In this document: piece after piece, positions 35,200 through 43,758 of the stretch | Layout: each line of letters begins with the position of its first letter | Position numbering within the stretch: position 1 is the stretch's first letter | Origin: Sunxiuqinia rutila | GTDB taxonomy: Bacteria > Bacteroidota > Bacteroidia > Bacteroidales > Prolixibacteraceae | Reading direction: 5' to 3' | Assembly (NCBI RefSeq): GCF_050589705.1 | Contig: NZ_JBNGOT010000009.1 | Coordinates: 158,250-222,249, forward strand | DNA length: 64,000 nt | Notes under the pieces: model-generated | Database searches by the model: none | What the model saw: only the letters and a program-made list of their open reading frames with translations | Told to the model about the DNA's origin: nothing | Made by a program: the position numbers and the translations under genes

Positions 35200-36294
35200 T
35201 CATTTCACCAGGTCCATTTCCACTTCAAAAAGCAAATCATCCCGACAAATGGTATTTTGGGTGACCACCAACGGAACTTGATAATCCGGATTTTCGCACA
35301 GAAATGATTGAAGTAATTCGTAGCTACTATGATCCTTCAAATAGGCTGTAGCACGTGTAATATCATTAAAAGAATAACCTTCATTTTTCACCATTTGCCC
35401 AATAACCTCGAAGCTATGAGCAATTTGCTTTTGCACATCACCAATATTGGCCGTTTCTCCCGAAGGTAAAATGCTGGCTGTTCCCGAAATAGTCATCAAC
35501 TGATAAGCTTCTGTTCCAATCCGAATAGCCCGGCTAAAAGAGCTGCCATATTCGCCGGCTTCATTTTGCAAAGGAGACTGTACCTGCTTTAAGTCAACCG
35601 TTTCAACTTTCGGCCGGAAGGCCAGCAATTCCATCGTCACGGCCGTAGCTCGTTTGTTTTTCCCACTCACCCCGGTGCTTGCCGGAACCAGTTTTTCAAA
35701 AACACCATACTGCTTAAAAAAGCGTGTCCGAACCCGGTTAAACGCATCGTACCAACTCAAAATATCGTCCAGGTAATACCACGTTCGGACAATGTCGGTA
35801 AAAGCAAAGCCTTTTTCATTTAGCAAGCTGTTAACCTGCAGCAAAAGCTCAGCATACCCATCTTCCGGATTTTGAGCCGGAGCAGACAACAGATCGCCCA
35901 TAAACAAATAGCTTCCCTGTTCATCTTCAAAACAACATCCCTTGGCATCGCCATTAGCCTGAAAGTATTCAAGCTGACCTTTGAACGCCCAAACCTGCAT
36001 GCCATTCATAAACGAATCAGAACAGGTTTCGCCTTCAATCCAGGTAAGTGGAAATTCCGGCCCAAACCTCGAAGTCAACTCCAATTCGAAAGCAAGCTGA
36101 CTGGCTAAATCTCCAAAACAAGTCACTTTTACAAGCTGTCGGTCATAACTGCTCAACAACTGCGATAAACGTTGACAAAATTCGGACATAGTCTCTCCAG
36201 ATTCCGGGATCAACTGCATGAAGAGCAAGGCGCCCTTTTCTTTTACAATTTCATTAACCAGCAATACTTTTTCCATCGTTGTTTGATTATTCAT
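35200..36294 (-). CDS. Tandem Rid (YjgF/RidA-family) domain protein
   Basis: About 364 residues from ATG 36294 (the frame extends to a TTG at 36306; ATG 36276 is also possible). It has two RidA-like domains: one around 140-225 (LLLQVNSLLNEKGFAFTDIVRTWYYL) and one near the C-terminus (QKQIAHSFEVIGQMVKNEGYSFNDITRATAYLKD), with a degenerate copy at the N-terminus. Family knowledge: single RidA proteins deaminate reactive enamines, with a key Arg; fused multi-copy Rid proteins resemble the chorismate-lyase-like FkbO/Hyg5 group and are poorly understood. Its start lies 15 bases after the multihaem cytochrome stop codon (36309), so the two are probably co-transcribed. Confidence 0.75.
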   Translation of the reverse strand: MNNQTTMEKVLLVNEIVKEKGALLFMQLIPESGETMSEFCQRLSQLLSSYDRQLVKVTCFGDLASQLAFELELTSRFGPEFPLTWIEGETCSDSFMNGMQVWAFKGQLEYFQANGDAKGCCFEDEQGSYLFMGDLLSAPAQNPEDGYAELLLQVNSLLNEKGFAFTDIVRTWYYLDDILSWYDAFNRVRTRFFKQYGVFEKLVPASTGVSGKNKRATAVTMELLAFRPKVETVDLKQVQSPLQNEAGEYGSSFSRAIRIGTEAYQLMTISGTASILPSGETANIGDVQKQIAHSFEVIGQMVKNEGYSFNDITRATAYLKDHSSYELLQSFLCENPDYQVPLVVTQNTICRDDLLFEVEMDLVK

Positions 36295-36308
36295 ACGGTT
36301 CAACAAAA

Positions 36309-38687
36309 CTACAAAGCTTTCACGCGCTCCATTTCAGTTTGAAGCTGATACAAGGCCTGTGAATTATTGGGCAAATGCCCGGCTGTATTCTCATACAGCT
36401 TTAAAACCTTCCCCTTATTTCCGCTCTGCAAATAGATTGTTCCCAGCAAATAAACAGAGGACAAGTGGTCAGGATGTGCTTTTATTGTTTTTTCAAGCAG
36501 CTCAACTGCTTTTTGCTGCTGCTTGTTCTGATTTAGAAAATAAGCATGTGTGTAAGAAAGCTTAGGATCTTCAGGCGATGCATTCATGGCTTGCTCACTC
36601 AAGCGACATGCTTCATCAAGATCATGACCGGACACAATAACACTTAAGTTGTAAGCCGCTGTTACATTTCCTTCATTCACCGCCAATACGGTACGCAAAG
36701 CCTTTTCAGCATCAGCCATACGATTCATTTCAGCCATCAACAATCCGTAATTCAAATTGGCCGCTTCATTTTCCGGATCAGCAGCCAAAGCTTTTTCCAG
36801 GCGGATCGCGGCTTGCTCCGGATTACCGGCAACAGAGTACAGAAAACTGCTATTCACCAACGGAAGAATGGCTTCAGGATAAACTTTTAACGAATTCTCA
36901 TAAGCCTGCAAAGCTTCATTCAGTTTTCCCATATTCTGATAGTGATTCCCCAGGTTGTAATACGAACTCCAATCATCCGGACGCGTGATCAACGACTCCT
37001 CATACTCGGCATTAACCAGACTGAAACGAGCCACCTGCTCTGCCGTAAATTCCTGCGGATTGAAGGCCGCTAAAGACTGAGCTGCCGCCAAACGCACCAA
37101 ACGGTATTCGTCGGTTGCTGCCTGAAAGAGCGCATCTTTTGCTTTGGGAACCAAGTACCCCATTAAACCATTGGCGGCAGCACTGCGCACCAAAGGAGAC
37201 TCGAAACGCAACGCAGCCATCAAAACCGGCCACTTCTTTTCATCCGCACAGTTCGAAAGCAAACGAATCAGCGAAGTGGTAAATATCTCTCCATATTGAT
37301 TGGTTCTAATTCCGTCCAGCATGGCATCCAACTGCTTCCAATTCTCTTGACGGGCATCTGCAATCAGCCCTCCGACAAACAAAGTTTCCTTTTGATAGTC
37401 CTGCCCTTTCCATTGCGTTACTTTCCGGTAGGCCCATTCATCGGTTTTGTCGCTGTGGCAAATTGTACAGGCATTGGGTGAGCCAAACTCGATGCTGGCA
37501 GCCGGCATTGGCGGGCGAAAAGAATGATCGGACCGAACCATATTGCCGAAACGGGTTTTAGGCATATGACAACCTACACACTTAGGGCTATGCTCATTGA
37601 ACGGGTGATGCGTATGCTGCTCGTAACCTTCTGCTTTTTCCTGATGACAACTGGTGCAGGCTTGATTCGCTTCAAGCAAATCATCGCTTTCAAACCGATA
37701 CCGGCCAGAGGACGTATGACACGTCACACAATGCATCTCACTTTGCTGAGCACAGTTATTCATATGCCAGCCAGTCATGGTATAATTTTCCCCCAAGTCG
37801 CGACCATCCGGATAAAAATCCGAATTTTCCAGAGTGATCAAATCATAGTTGTCAAAATACCGGTCACCCGGCATATAAGACGAAGTTATCGGACTCATTT
37901 TGGCATGACAAGGTGCACAGCTGGCATTGTGTTGCTCGGGTGTAAAGGTTGAAGTAATGATGATTTTCAAATCGTCAGGCACATTTCCTTCGCCTGCCTC
38001 CCGACAAACACGAACGTGCTCAGCACTGGGACCATGACATGTTTCGCAGTTAATTCCTGCTTCTTTCCAATGCGTCTGATAAGTGTTGGTTGCCAGGTCA
38101 TAATTATTCTCCAACTGGCTGACGTGGCAGGCATAGCAAGACGTGTTGAATGTGTATTGACGATCCCTCCAGCTCAGGGCTTCATCGTCCTGTGCAGAAC
38201 CACTTTGATCCGGAAAATGCCGAATTGCAGACTCCGGATTGTTATACCATTTCCGGGTATTAACATCAAAAGCCAACGGCAAAGTTTGCAGGCGTCCCCC
38301 CTCCCAAGGGGTGAGGAAATAGTACACATTTTTTCCGCCCAAAGCCCATAATATTTCAAAATCAGTGGTCAGCCCATCTTTCACCTCTCGAATATACAAA
38401 CTGGTATCTTTCGCTATGGCTTGGTAAGTTCCTCCCTCCATTGCAATGGGCTCCTGATCGAGTTCTACTTCCACTTGAATAAATACGTCAGTAATGGGCT
38501 GCATCGCTTTTCCATGATGCGAAGGGGCCCACAACTTATAAAAGCGCTCATGACATTCGATGCAACTGGCCGAACCAGAGTAATCATCGGAGTTGGTCTG
38601 CGCCTCACCACCCGAAGGTTTACTAACGCAGGAAGCAAAAAAAATCAATACTAGGTGGATAAGGCCTATCGGGACAAGTTGTTTCAT
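36309..38687 (-). CDS. Eight-haem cytochrome c lipoprotein with HEAT and TPR repeats
   Basis: About 792 residues. The frame extends to 38825, but ATG 38687 starts a lipoprotein signal (lipobox FFASC) and the 46 residues before it look like untranslated sequence. I count eight CxxCH haem sites: CIECH, CYACH, CETCH, CAPCH, CVTCH, CTSCH, CVGCH and CTICH, all in the first half, as in cytochrome c554 or nitrite-reductase-like multihaem proteins. The second half has HEAT-like (RSAAANGLMGYL) and TPR repeats (YYNLGNHYQNMGKLNEALQ). It is expected to be periplasmic and to move electrons, with the repeats binding partner proteins. The electron acceptor is not shown. Confidence 0.9.
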   Translation of the reverse strand: MKQLVPIGLIHLVLIFFASCVSKPSGGEAQTNSDDYSGSASCIECHERFYKLWAPSHHGKAMQPITDVFIQVEVELDQEPIAMEGGTYQAIAKDTSLYIREVKDGLTTDFEILWALGGKNVYYFLTPWEGGRLQTLPLAFDVNTRKWYNNPESAIRHFPDQSGSAQDDEALSWRDRQYTFNTSCYACHVSQLENNYDLATNTYQTHWKEAGINCETCHGPSAEHVRVCREAGEGNVPDDLKIIITSTFTPEQHNASCAPCHAKMSPITSSYMPGDRYFDNYDLITLENSDFYPDGRDLGENYTMTGWHMNNCAQQSEMHCVTCHTSSGRYRFESDDLLEANQACTSCHQEKAEGYEQHTHHPFNEHSPKCVGCHMPKTRFGNMVRSDHSFRPPMPAASIEFGSPNACTICHSDKTDEWAYRKVTQWKGQDYQKETLFVGGLIADARQENWKQLDAMLDGIRTNQYGEIFTTSLIRLLSNCADEKKWPVLMAALRFESPLVRSAAANGLMGYLVPKAKDALFQAATDEYRLVRLAAAQSLAAFNPQEFTAEQVARFSLVNAEYEESLITRPDDWSSYYNLGNHYQNMGKLNEALQAYENSLKVYPEAILPLVNSSFLYSVAGNPEQAAIRLEKALAADPENEAANLNYGLLMAEMNRMADAEKALRTVLAVNEGNVTAAYNLSVIVSGHDLDEACRLSEQAMNASPEDPKLSYTHAYFLNQNKQQQKAVELLEKTIKAHPDHLSSVYLLGTIYLQSGNKGKVLKLYENTAGHLPNNSQALYQLQTEMERVKAL

Positions 38688-38866
38688 GTTGGTTTTATAA
38701 GTAAATGAGAAGCCGCTAATTTGCAGGATTAATTTATAAGAATGAAAATAAATTAACCATCGCCAGGCAGAGTCTCTGCAAAAGCTGAAACCACAGCACA
38801 GGCCAGCGCACTCCCCCAAAACCAATCACTACCAAAGAGTCGGAATTATTGGCAATGAAACAAAAT

Positions 38867-40333
38867 TCAACGTTCGTCTATAGCCATGTTGCCAAAAATT
38901 GAAATCAAATCCAGCTCATCATCCATCTCTTTCTGCAATTCCACCAACTGGCGAAACAATCGCTTGACCATATCCTGATTTTCCGGAAGCGCAGCAAGAT
39001 CATTCATCTCCAAAGGATCATTCTTTACATCGTACAAGCGCATTACTTTAGCCTCAGGATAAACAATTAACTTGTAGCCATCATCCCGAATCATTCGTTG
39101 CGTATGGGTATAACAGCCATAAATTTCAGGATATACACTTTCGGTTTCCTGACCATAAGCTAAGCCCATTAAACTATTGAATTCAACATATTCCGGTTTT
39201 TCAATTCCGGCCAATTCAATCGCCGAAGCCATAATATCCTGTAAATAAACATCTGCATCAACCTTTCGATTTTCTGGAATCCCGGGTCCCACCACCATCA
39301 AAGGAACCCGAACACTATGATCATACATATTTTGTTTTCCGACTAGTCCATGGCTTCCAACAGCCAACCCATGGTCAGCCGAAAAGAAAATATACGTGTT
39401 CTCCAATTGTCCGCTTTTCTCTAAGGCCGCCAATATACGTCCCACCTGCGCATCCATGTGAGTAGTAATCGCATTGTATTCCTGACGGTTTACTTTAATG
39501 GAATATTCCGTTCTGGGAAATGGAGCCAGTCGCTCATCCCGCAAATCTTTACCAGCCCCCATCTCCTCTTTGTAAGGATATTCCTGAAGGAAGTTTTGAG
39601 GCACAGCAACATTTTCCAAAGGATACATATCGACATACTCTTTGGGCGATTGGCGCGGATCGTGCGGCGCATTAAAAGCCAGATACATAAAAAACGGTTG
39701 GGCGCTTTGACTGCTTTGTGCAATAAACTGTTCGGCATCGTCAGCTACAATCTCACTCCAATGCTTTCCGCCTTTCCAGTACCCTCCGAATTTCGTATCC
39801 CATGGCTTCCATATCGTATCATTCTCACTTAAAGGCCGGTTGTAGCCTTCGGGAGTTTGATTGGGCATGCCCGGACGAATATGGTTGGTCACCTGAAAAA
39901 TGCTGTCAGCAGGAACTGACACATGCCACTTCCCAGTCATATAGGTTTCATAGCCGGCACGCGCCATCAATTGCGCCCAAGTACTACCTTCGCTTTGCAG
40001 CCCTTGAGGATCGCCAACCGCTTTGTGCGCCCGCCAAACAAAACGCCCCGTATTCAACATGGCACGGCTGGCCAAACACACAGCCCCATTCCAAGCCCCC
40101 ATATTGTAGGCATGCGTAAAAGTCACCCCTTCATCAACCAAGCGGTCAAGATTGGGTGTTATGAGCTCGTGGTTACCCAAGGCATGAATCATGTTAAAAC
40201 TCTGGTCGTCGGCAAAAATGAAAACAATATTGGGTTGCTTTGGCTCTGATTCTCGCGGCTCACCGGAAGTACATGCTACTAAAGTGCCCGAAAGAATCAG
40301 CAATAAGAGGATTTTTCCAATCGTTTTATTCAT
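38867..40333 (-). CDS. Sulfatase lipoprotein (family S1, CxAxR type)
   Basis: A 488-residue enzyme with a lipobox (GTLVAC, Cys21). Metal ligands Asp42 and Asp43 (FADDQSF), the formylglycine site C-L-A-S-R at 86-90 (a CxAxR variant), and later FSADHGLAVGSHGLVGKQ are visible. Family knowledge: such sulfatases remove sulfate from glycans after the Cys is turned into formylglycine by a radical-SAM maturase (anSME), for which I see no gene in this window. It appears isolated: no transporter or other glycan-degrading gene is adjacent, and the cytochrome gene is 180 bases away on the same strand. Confidence 0.92.
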   Translation of the reverse strand: MNKTIGKILLLLILSGTLVACTSGEPRESEPKQPNIVFIFADDQSFNMIHALGNHELITPNLDRLVDEGVTFTHAYNMGAWNGAVCLASRAMLNTGRFVWRAHKAVGDPQGLQSEGSTWAQLMARAGYETYMTGKWHVSVPADSIFQVTNHIRPGMPNQTPEGYNRPLSENDTIWKPWDTKFGGYWKGGKHWSEIVADDAEQFIAQSSQSAQPFFMYLAFNAPHDPRQSPKEYVDMYPLENVAVPQNFLQEYPYKEEMGAGKDLRDERLAPFPRTEYSIKVNRQEYNAITTHMDAQVGRILAALEKSGQLENTYIFFSADHGLAVGSHGLVGKQNMYDHSVRVPLMVVGPGIPENRKVDADVYLQDIMASAIELAGIEKPEYVEFNSLMGLAYGQETESVYPEIYGCYTHTQRMIRDDGYKLIVYPEAKVMRLYDVKNDPLEMNDLAALPENQDMVKRLFRQLVELQKEMDDELDLISIFGNMAIDER

Positions 40334-40432
40334 CAGGTTAAAGTTTAGTTTTTATATAGGCAAACAGTAAAGTTATAATAAGATTTTGGGAATGACCTTG
40401 AAAAAGACTATTTCTAGAAACTTCAGCAAACA

Positions 40433-40470
40433 AAAAAAGGGTTAAGCTGTAAAAACAACTTAACCCTTTT
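40433..40470 (-). terminator. Rho-independent terminator after the tRNA pair
   Basis: AAAGGGTTAAG and CTTAACCCTTT arms (about 11 bp) enclose a 12-base loop. On the minus strand they are followed by TTTTTTTG. It sits just 6 bases beyond the 3' end of tRNA-Pro, where the minus-strand tRNA transcript should end. Confidence 0.8.
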
Positions 40471-40475
40471 AAATG

Positions 40476-40550
40476 TCGGGATACCAGGATTCGAACCTGG
40501 GACCCCCTGCTCCCAAAGCAGGTGCGCTAACCGGACTGCGCTACATCCCG
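40476..40550 (-). tRNA. tRNA-Pro(TGG)
   Basis: The minus strand folds into a cloverleaf: acceptor CGGGATG paired with the 3' ATCCCG region, anticodon arm CTGCT-TTGGGAG-CAG with anticodon TGG, and T-arm with GTTCGAATC. It decodes CCA and related Pro codons. CCA is not encoded, so it must be added. It is followed by a terminator. Confidence 0.93.
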
Positions 40551-40563
40551 AAAAATATTTTGT

Positions 40564-40653
<90 letters not shown>

Positions 40654-40975
40654 TGAAATATCGTGACTAAATTTTTAATCTCCTTGAATTCTCTCTTAGA
40701 ACGTACACTCTGCTTGGGTTATTCCCTGTTCGAATGTGCGTGCAAATATAGAACTACTTTTTGCATTCGCAAAACAATTCTCAAAAAAAAATCATTGATT
40801 TTTACTCCTAAAAACGGAACTGGCTCATTGCTAACAGGAACAGCAATCACAGGGGATTTCATTAATATTTGTACGCATAAAAAACAGGAAAGTTAAGGGG
40901 CAGAAAAATCGATCATTCAATCTTATTATGAATCAAAGAGATATTCCCCAGATGTTATTAAATCATCTATTTTCC

Positions 40976-41006
40976 TTGGAAAGTCAGCAATCGCAGACTA
41001 TATTTG
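40976..41006 (+). promoter_or_regulatory. Strong Bacteroidota-type promoter for the unclassified RNA
   Basis: TTG (40976-40978) and TATATTTG (40999-41006) are 20 bases apart, a full match to the phylum consensus. No protein gene follows on the + strand; the next structure is the RNA candidate at about 41012-41228, closed by a long-range stem. Confidence 0.72.
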
Positions 41007-41011
41007 AGCCA

Positions 41012-41228
41012 AGAAAACGTTCTATAACAAAGATATTGTCCGCATTAGTTCAAATTTGGTAAATTCAACAGTTTATAGTGAACCGAGAAAGCTTTTGGAC
41101 GTAAAGACAGGCCTTGTAGCCTCGTGTATTCGGGGTGAGTAGTTTACTACCGGTGGAAGTCTGATCGACCAGGCACTCAAATCCTTTTGATTAGGGATTT
41201 TACGCAATCGAATTAATGCGGATTTTTT
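41012..41228 (+). ncRNA. Unclassified structured RNA, about 215 nt (possibly 6S-like)
   Basis: Placed by its promoter (40976-41006) and a T-run at 41223-41230. A 12-bp closing stem joins CCGCATTAGTTC (41040-41051) and GAATTAATGCGG (41210-41221), with one GU pair. Within it are further hairpins: CCTCG/CGGGG, AGGC/GCCT, GTAG/CTAC and AAATCC/GGATTT. No frame of useful length is present. I checked for tmRNA (tag-peptide and tRNA-like end), RNase P and the SRP GGAA-domain signature and see none of them. The length and long closing stem fit 6S RNA, but sequence signatures are not enough to name it. The 5' end is inferred from promoter spacing. Confidence 0.6.
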
Positions 41229-41236
41229 TTGTCTTT

Positions 41237-42838
41237 TTAATAGCTGTTTTTCGTTTGTTTCCTCACGAATAGAGCAAGTAAGAACAAAACAGTAACAAAC
41301 GCACTTATCCGTCCTATAAAATCACCATACCTGACATAGCTGGTAATTTCCCGATTTGCTTTCAGTTCCCCTTCAATAGCTGTTTTAGTCCACCAGTCAG
41401 TAGAGGATACAATATCTCCACGCTGATTAATCAGTGCTGAAATGCCGGTATTGGCCGAACGAGCAATGCTCCGCCTGGCTTCAATCGCTCTCAACCGGGC
41501 ATAAGACAAGTGTTGCCGATAACCTGCTGCTCCTTTCCACCACCCGTCATTGGTCAAAATAAAAACAAGCTCTGCGCCTGCCTGAACCGACTGCCCCAGG
41601 TATTCTCCAAAAACAGATTCAAAACAAATGAGCGGAGCAACACTTACATCCGCTGTACTATTCAGGTTCAGCTGATCCTGCTGCCGCCCAAGGCTCCCCG
41701 TTGTGCCGCCCAGATCAACCAGGTATTTTTCCACAAACGTAAAGTACTTACTGAAAGGCATTTTTTCGGTTCCACTAACCAATTTGCTTTTATGGTAGAT
41801 TTGCACCTCTGGTTCGCCATTGATGAGCAAGGCTGAGTTATAAAGATCATAAAAATGAGACTCCCCCGGATCCTTGCGAGCTGTCTCTGAAGGTGTCTCA
41901 CCTTTTGCAAAGTACTTGCGTGTAGTAGCCCCAAAAACAAAATTTAATCGTGGATTCGCCGTCACCCGCTCATAAAAAGGAGCCAATTGCGAGTCACTGC
42001 CAAGCAAATCATTTTCAACCAGTGGCTGAAGCGCCGTTTCCGGTCCAAGCACAAAGTCGGTGGCCGGGGTAAGCAACGAATCCGTTAATTGCACCAAGGT
42101 CTCCAGCTGATGAGTTTCTGTTCCGGCAACAAATTTCTCATGATACGGATCAATATTGGGTTGCAGCACAATCACCTGATAAGCTTCTCCCTTCTCATTA
42201 TAATTCTCGTATTGCCGGCTCGACAACAACATCGGAACCAGAGCCACCAAAAGCAACAAACAAGCATAAGAAACAACTGGCAGCCAACGCCGCTGAAAGA
42301 CTTTGTTTAAAAGCTGAAATAAAATCAAGTTACTCACCAAAATCCAAAGCGAACCGCCCAGCACTCCTGTAAACTCGTACCATTGAATCAGCTTTACCTC
42401 ATTGGCCAGTCCATTTCCCAAGGTAAGCCAGGGCCATTCCATATCCCAGTTGAAGTGCAGGTACTCAAAAGCCAACCAGATCACCACCAAGGAAAGATAC
42501 CCCAAATTGGTATTGAAGGTTTGTTTCATCTGGTGAAAAAGCCACCAAACCGTTGCCATCAACAGGGCATTAAGGGTAACAATAAGCAACATCCCAACCG
42601 GAGCAGCGTAAGCAATCCACCAGCAAGTAATCAGATTCCACACCAGAAAACCAAGAAACGCATAAGTCAGAAAATCGAAAGAGGTATTGGGCCATTCCTT
42701 TTTTGCTAATCTATTCTCCACAAACAGCAAGGGGACCAAGGCGCCCAACAAAATCCAGCCAGGAAATAGTTCCAGCCAGGGCAAGCTTAATAAAACACCG
42801 CTTAACAAGGCCAGAAAGGCTGCTTGATATTTTTTCAT
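41237..42838 (-). CDS. lnt: Apolipoprotein N-acyltransferase
   Basis: A 533-residue protein with about seven N-terminal and one C-terminal membrane segments and a periplasmic nitrilase domain. The catalytic triad is visible: Glu in LGPETALQP, Lys in YHKSKLVSG and Cys in LICFESVFGE. It adds the third acyl chain to lipoproteins at the inner membrane. Its start overlaps the metallophosphatase gene stop by 4 bases (42835-42838, ATGA), so it is translationally coupled to that pair. The 3' end converges on the unclassified RNA. Confidence 0.95.
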   Translation of the reverse strand: MKKYQAAFLALLSGVLLSLPWLELFPGWILLGALVPLLFVENRLAKKEWPNTSFDFLTYAFLGFLVWNLITCWWIAYAAPVGMLLIVTLNALLMATVWWLFHQMKQTFNTNLGYLSLVVIWLAFEYLHFNWDMEWPWLTLGNGLANEVKLIQWYEFTGVLGGSLWILVSNLILFQLLNKVFQRRWLPVVSYACLLLLVALVPMLLSSRQYENYNEKGEAYQVIVLQPNIDPYHEKFVAGTETHQLETLVQLTDSLLTPATDFVLGPETALQPLVENDLLGSDSQLAPFYERVTANPRLNFVFGATTRKYFAKGETPSETARKDPGESHFYDLYNSALLINGEPEVQIYHKSKLVSGTEKMPFSKYFTFVEKYLVDLGGTTGSLGRQQDQLNLNSTADVSVAPLICFESVFGEYLGQSVQAGAELVFILTNDGWWKGAAGYRQHLSYARLRAIEARRSIARSANTGISALINQRGDIVSSTDWWTKTAIEGELKANREITSYVRYGDFIGRISAFVTVLFLLALFVRKQTKNSY

Positions 42839-43758
42839 AAATGACCCGCAATATTCTGTGAAAGAATCTGAGGCTCTTCTTTTCGATGCTGGTCAAAAAT
42901 AAAATCGACTCGTCCCAGCACCATGCCACCCCAACCAGCCTGATTGACAAGAATGCGCTTTCCGTCGGCATTTTTCAATTCCAATGCTGCATCCAGAAAA
43001 CTGTGGGTATGCCCTCCAATAATCAAATCAGTGTGATGGGTTTGAGCAGCCAGCAAGGTATCGGAAATCGTTGTTCCCTTGAATTTCAATCCCAGGTGAG
43101 ACAAACAAATCACCAAGTCACATTTTTTATCATTCTTCAGAAATGATTCTTTTTCCAAAGCTACGGCCACCGGATCCAGGTATTCAGTCTCCTCGTAGTT
43201 CTGTTCACTTACAAGACCTTCCAATTCAACTCCAAGGCCATACACCCCCACTTTAATTCCACTTTTGCGGTAGATGGTGTAGTCGGGAAATGTATCCAGC
43301 AGACGCGTATTCGAGAAATTATAATTACTGCAAACCAGTGGAAAATTGGCAAAATCAATCACCTTTTGAATTCCTTCCAGTCCATTATCAAACTCATGAT
43401 TTCCGAGAGTTCCGGCATCATAGCCCATCTCTGACATCACTTTCAGAATCAGTTCGCCCTTATAATAGTTAAAATAAGGGGTTCCCTGAAACATATCGCC
43501 CGCATCGAACAAAAGCACATTCTTCTCCGTTTGCCGGATATTCTGAATCAAGCCTGACAGACGTGCCAAACCTCCACGTCCCTCATAGATTGAATGATCT
43601 TCCGGAAATGAATCAATATGACCGTGAATGTCATTGGTGTGTAAAATACTCAAGCTCACCAAATCCTGCTGAGCCAATAAATCGGTTGGAAGACTAAGCA
43701 TTCCCAATCCTGCTGAAGCGCCAACCAAATCCCGTATAAATTTCCTGCGACTACTCAT
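42835..43758 (-). CDS. 5'-nucleotidase-type metallophosphatase (N-terminal half of UshA family)
   Basis: About 307 residues. I choose ATG 43758 rather than 43773 because it is preceded by GGGAGGAT at a good distance and begins a twin-arginine-type leader (MSSRRKFIRDL). Two-metal motifs are in order: TNDIHGHIDS, DAGDMFQG, GNHEFDNG, CLSHLG and GGHTHSF. The C-terminal substrate domain of UshA is missing and is encoded by the preceding gene; the two overlap by 8 bases. The likely product is half of a secreted nucleotidase or phosphoester hydrolase. Confidence 0.9.
   Translation of the reverse strand: MSSRRKFIRDLVGASAGLGMLSLPTDLLAQQDLVSLSILHTNDIHGHIDSFPEDHSIYEGRGGLARLSGLIQNIRQTEKNVLLFDAGDMFQGTPYFNYYKGELILKVMSEMGYDAGTLGNHEFDNGLEGIQKVIDFANFPLVCSNYNFSNTRLLDTFPDYTIYRKSGIKVGVYGLGVELEGLVSEQNYEETEYLDPVAVALEKESFLKNDKKCDLVICLSHLGLKFKGTTISDTLLAAQTHHTDLIIGGHTHSFLDAALELKNADGKRILVNQAGWGGMVLGRVDFIFDQHRKEEPQILSQNIAGHL

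Noticed and set aside
38688..38825. 46-residue N-terminal extension of the multihaem cytochrome
   Set aside because: The true lipoprotein signal begins at ATG 38687; the extension would block it.
40663..40896. 77-codon + strand frame beyond tRNA-Ser
   Set aside because: It begins next to the tRNA acceptor end, has no ribosome-binding site and no conserved features; most likely intergenic.
41012..41228. tmRNA, RNase P RNA or SRP RNA
   Set aside because: It lacks the tmRNA tRNA-like end and tag frame, the RNase P conserved GAAAGTCC-type core and the SRP GGAA-loop domain.
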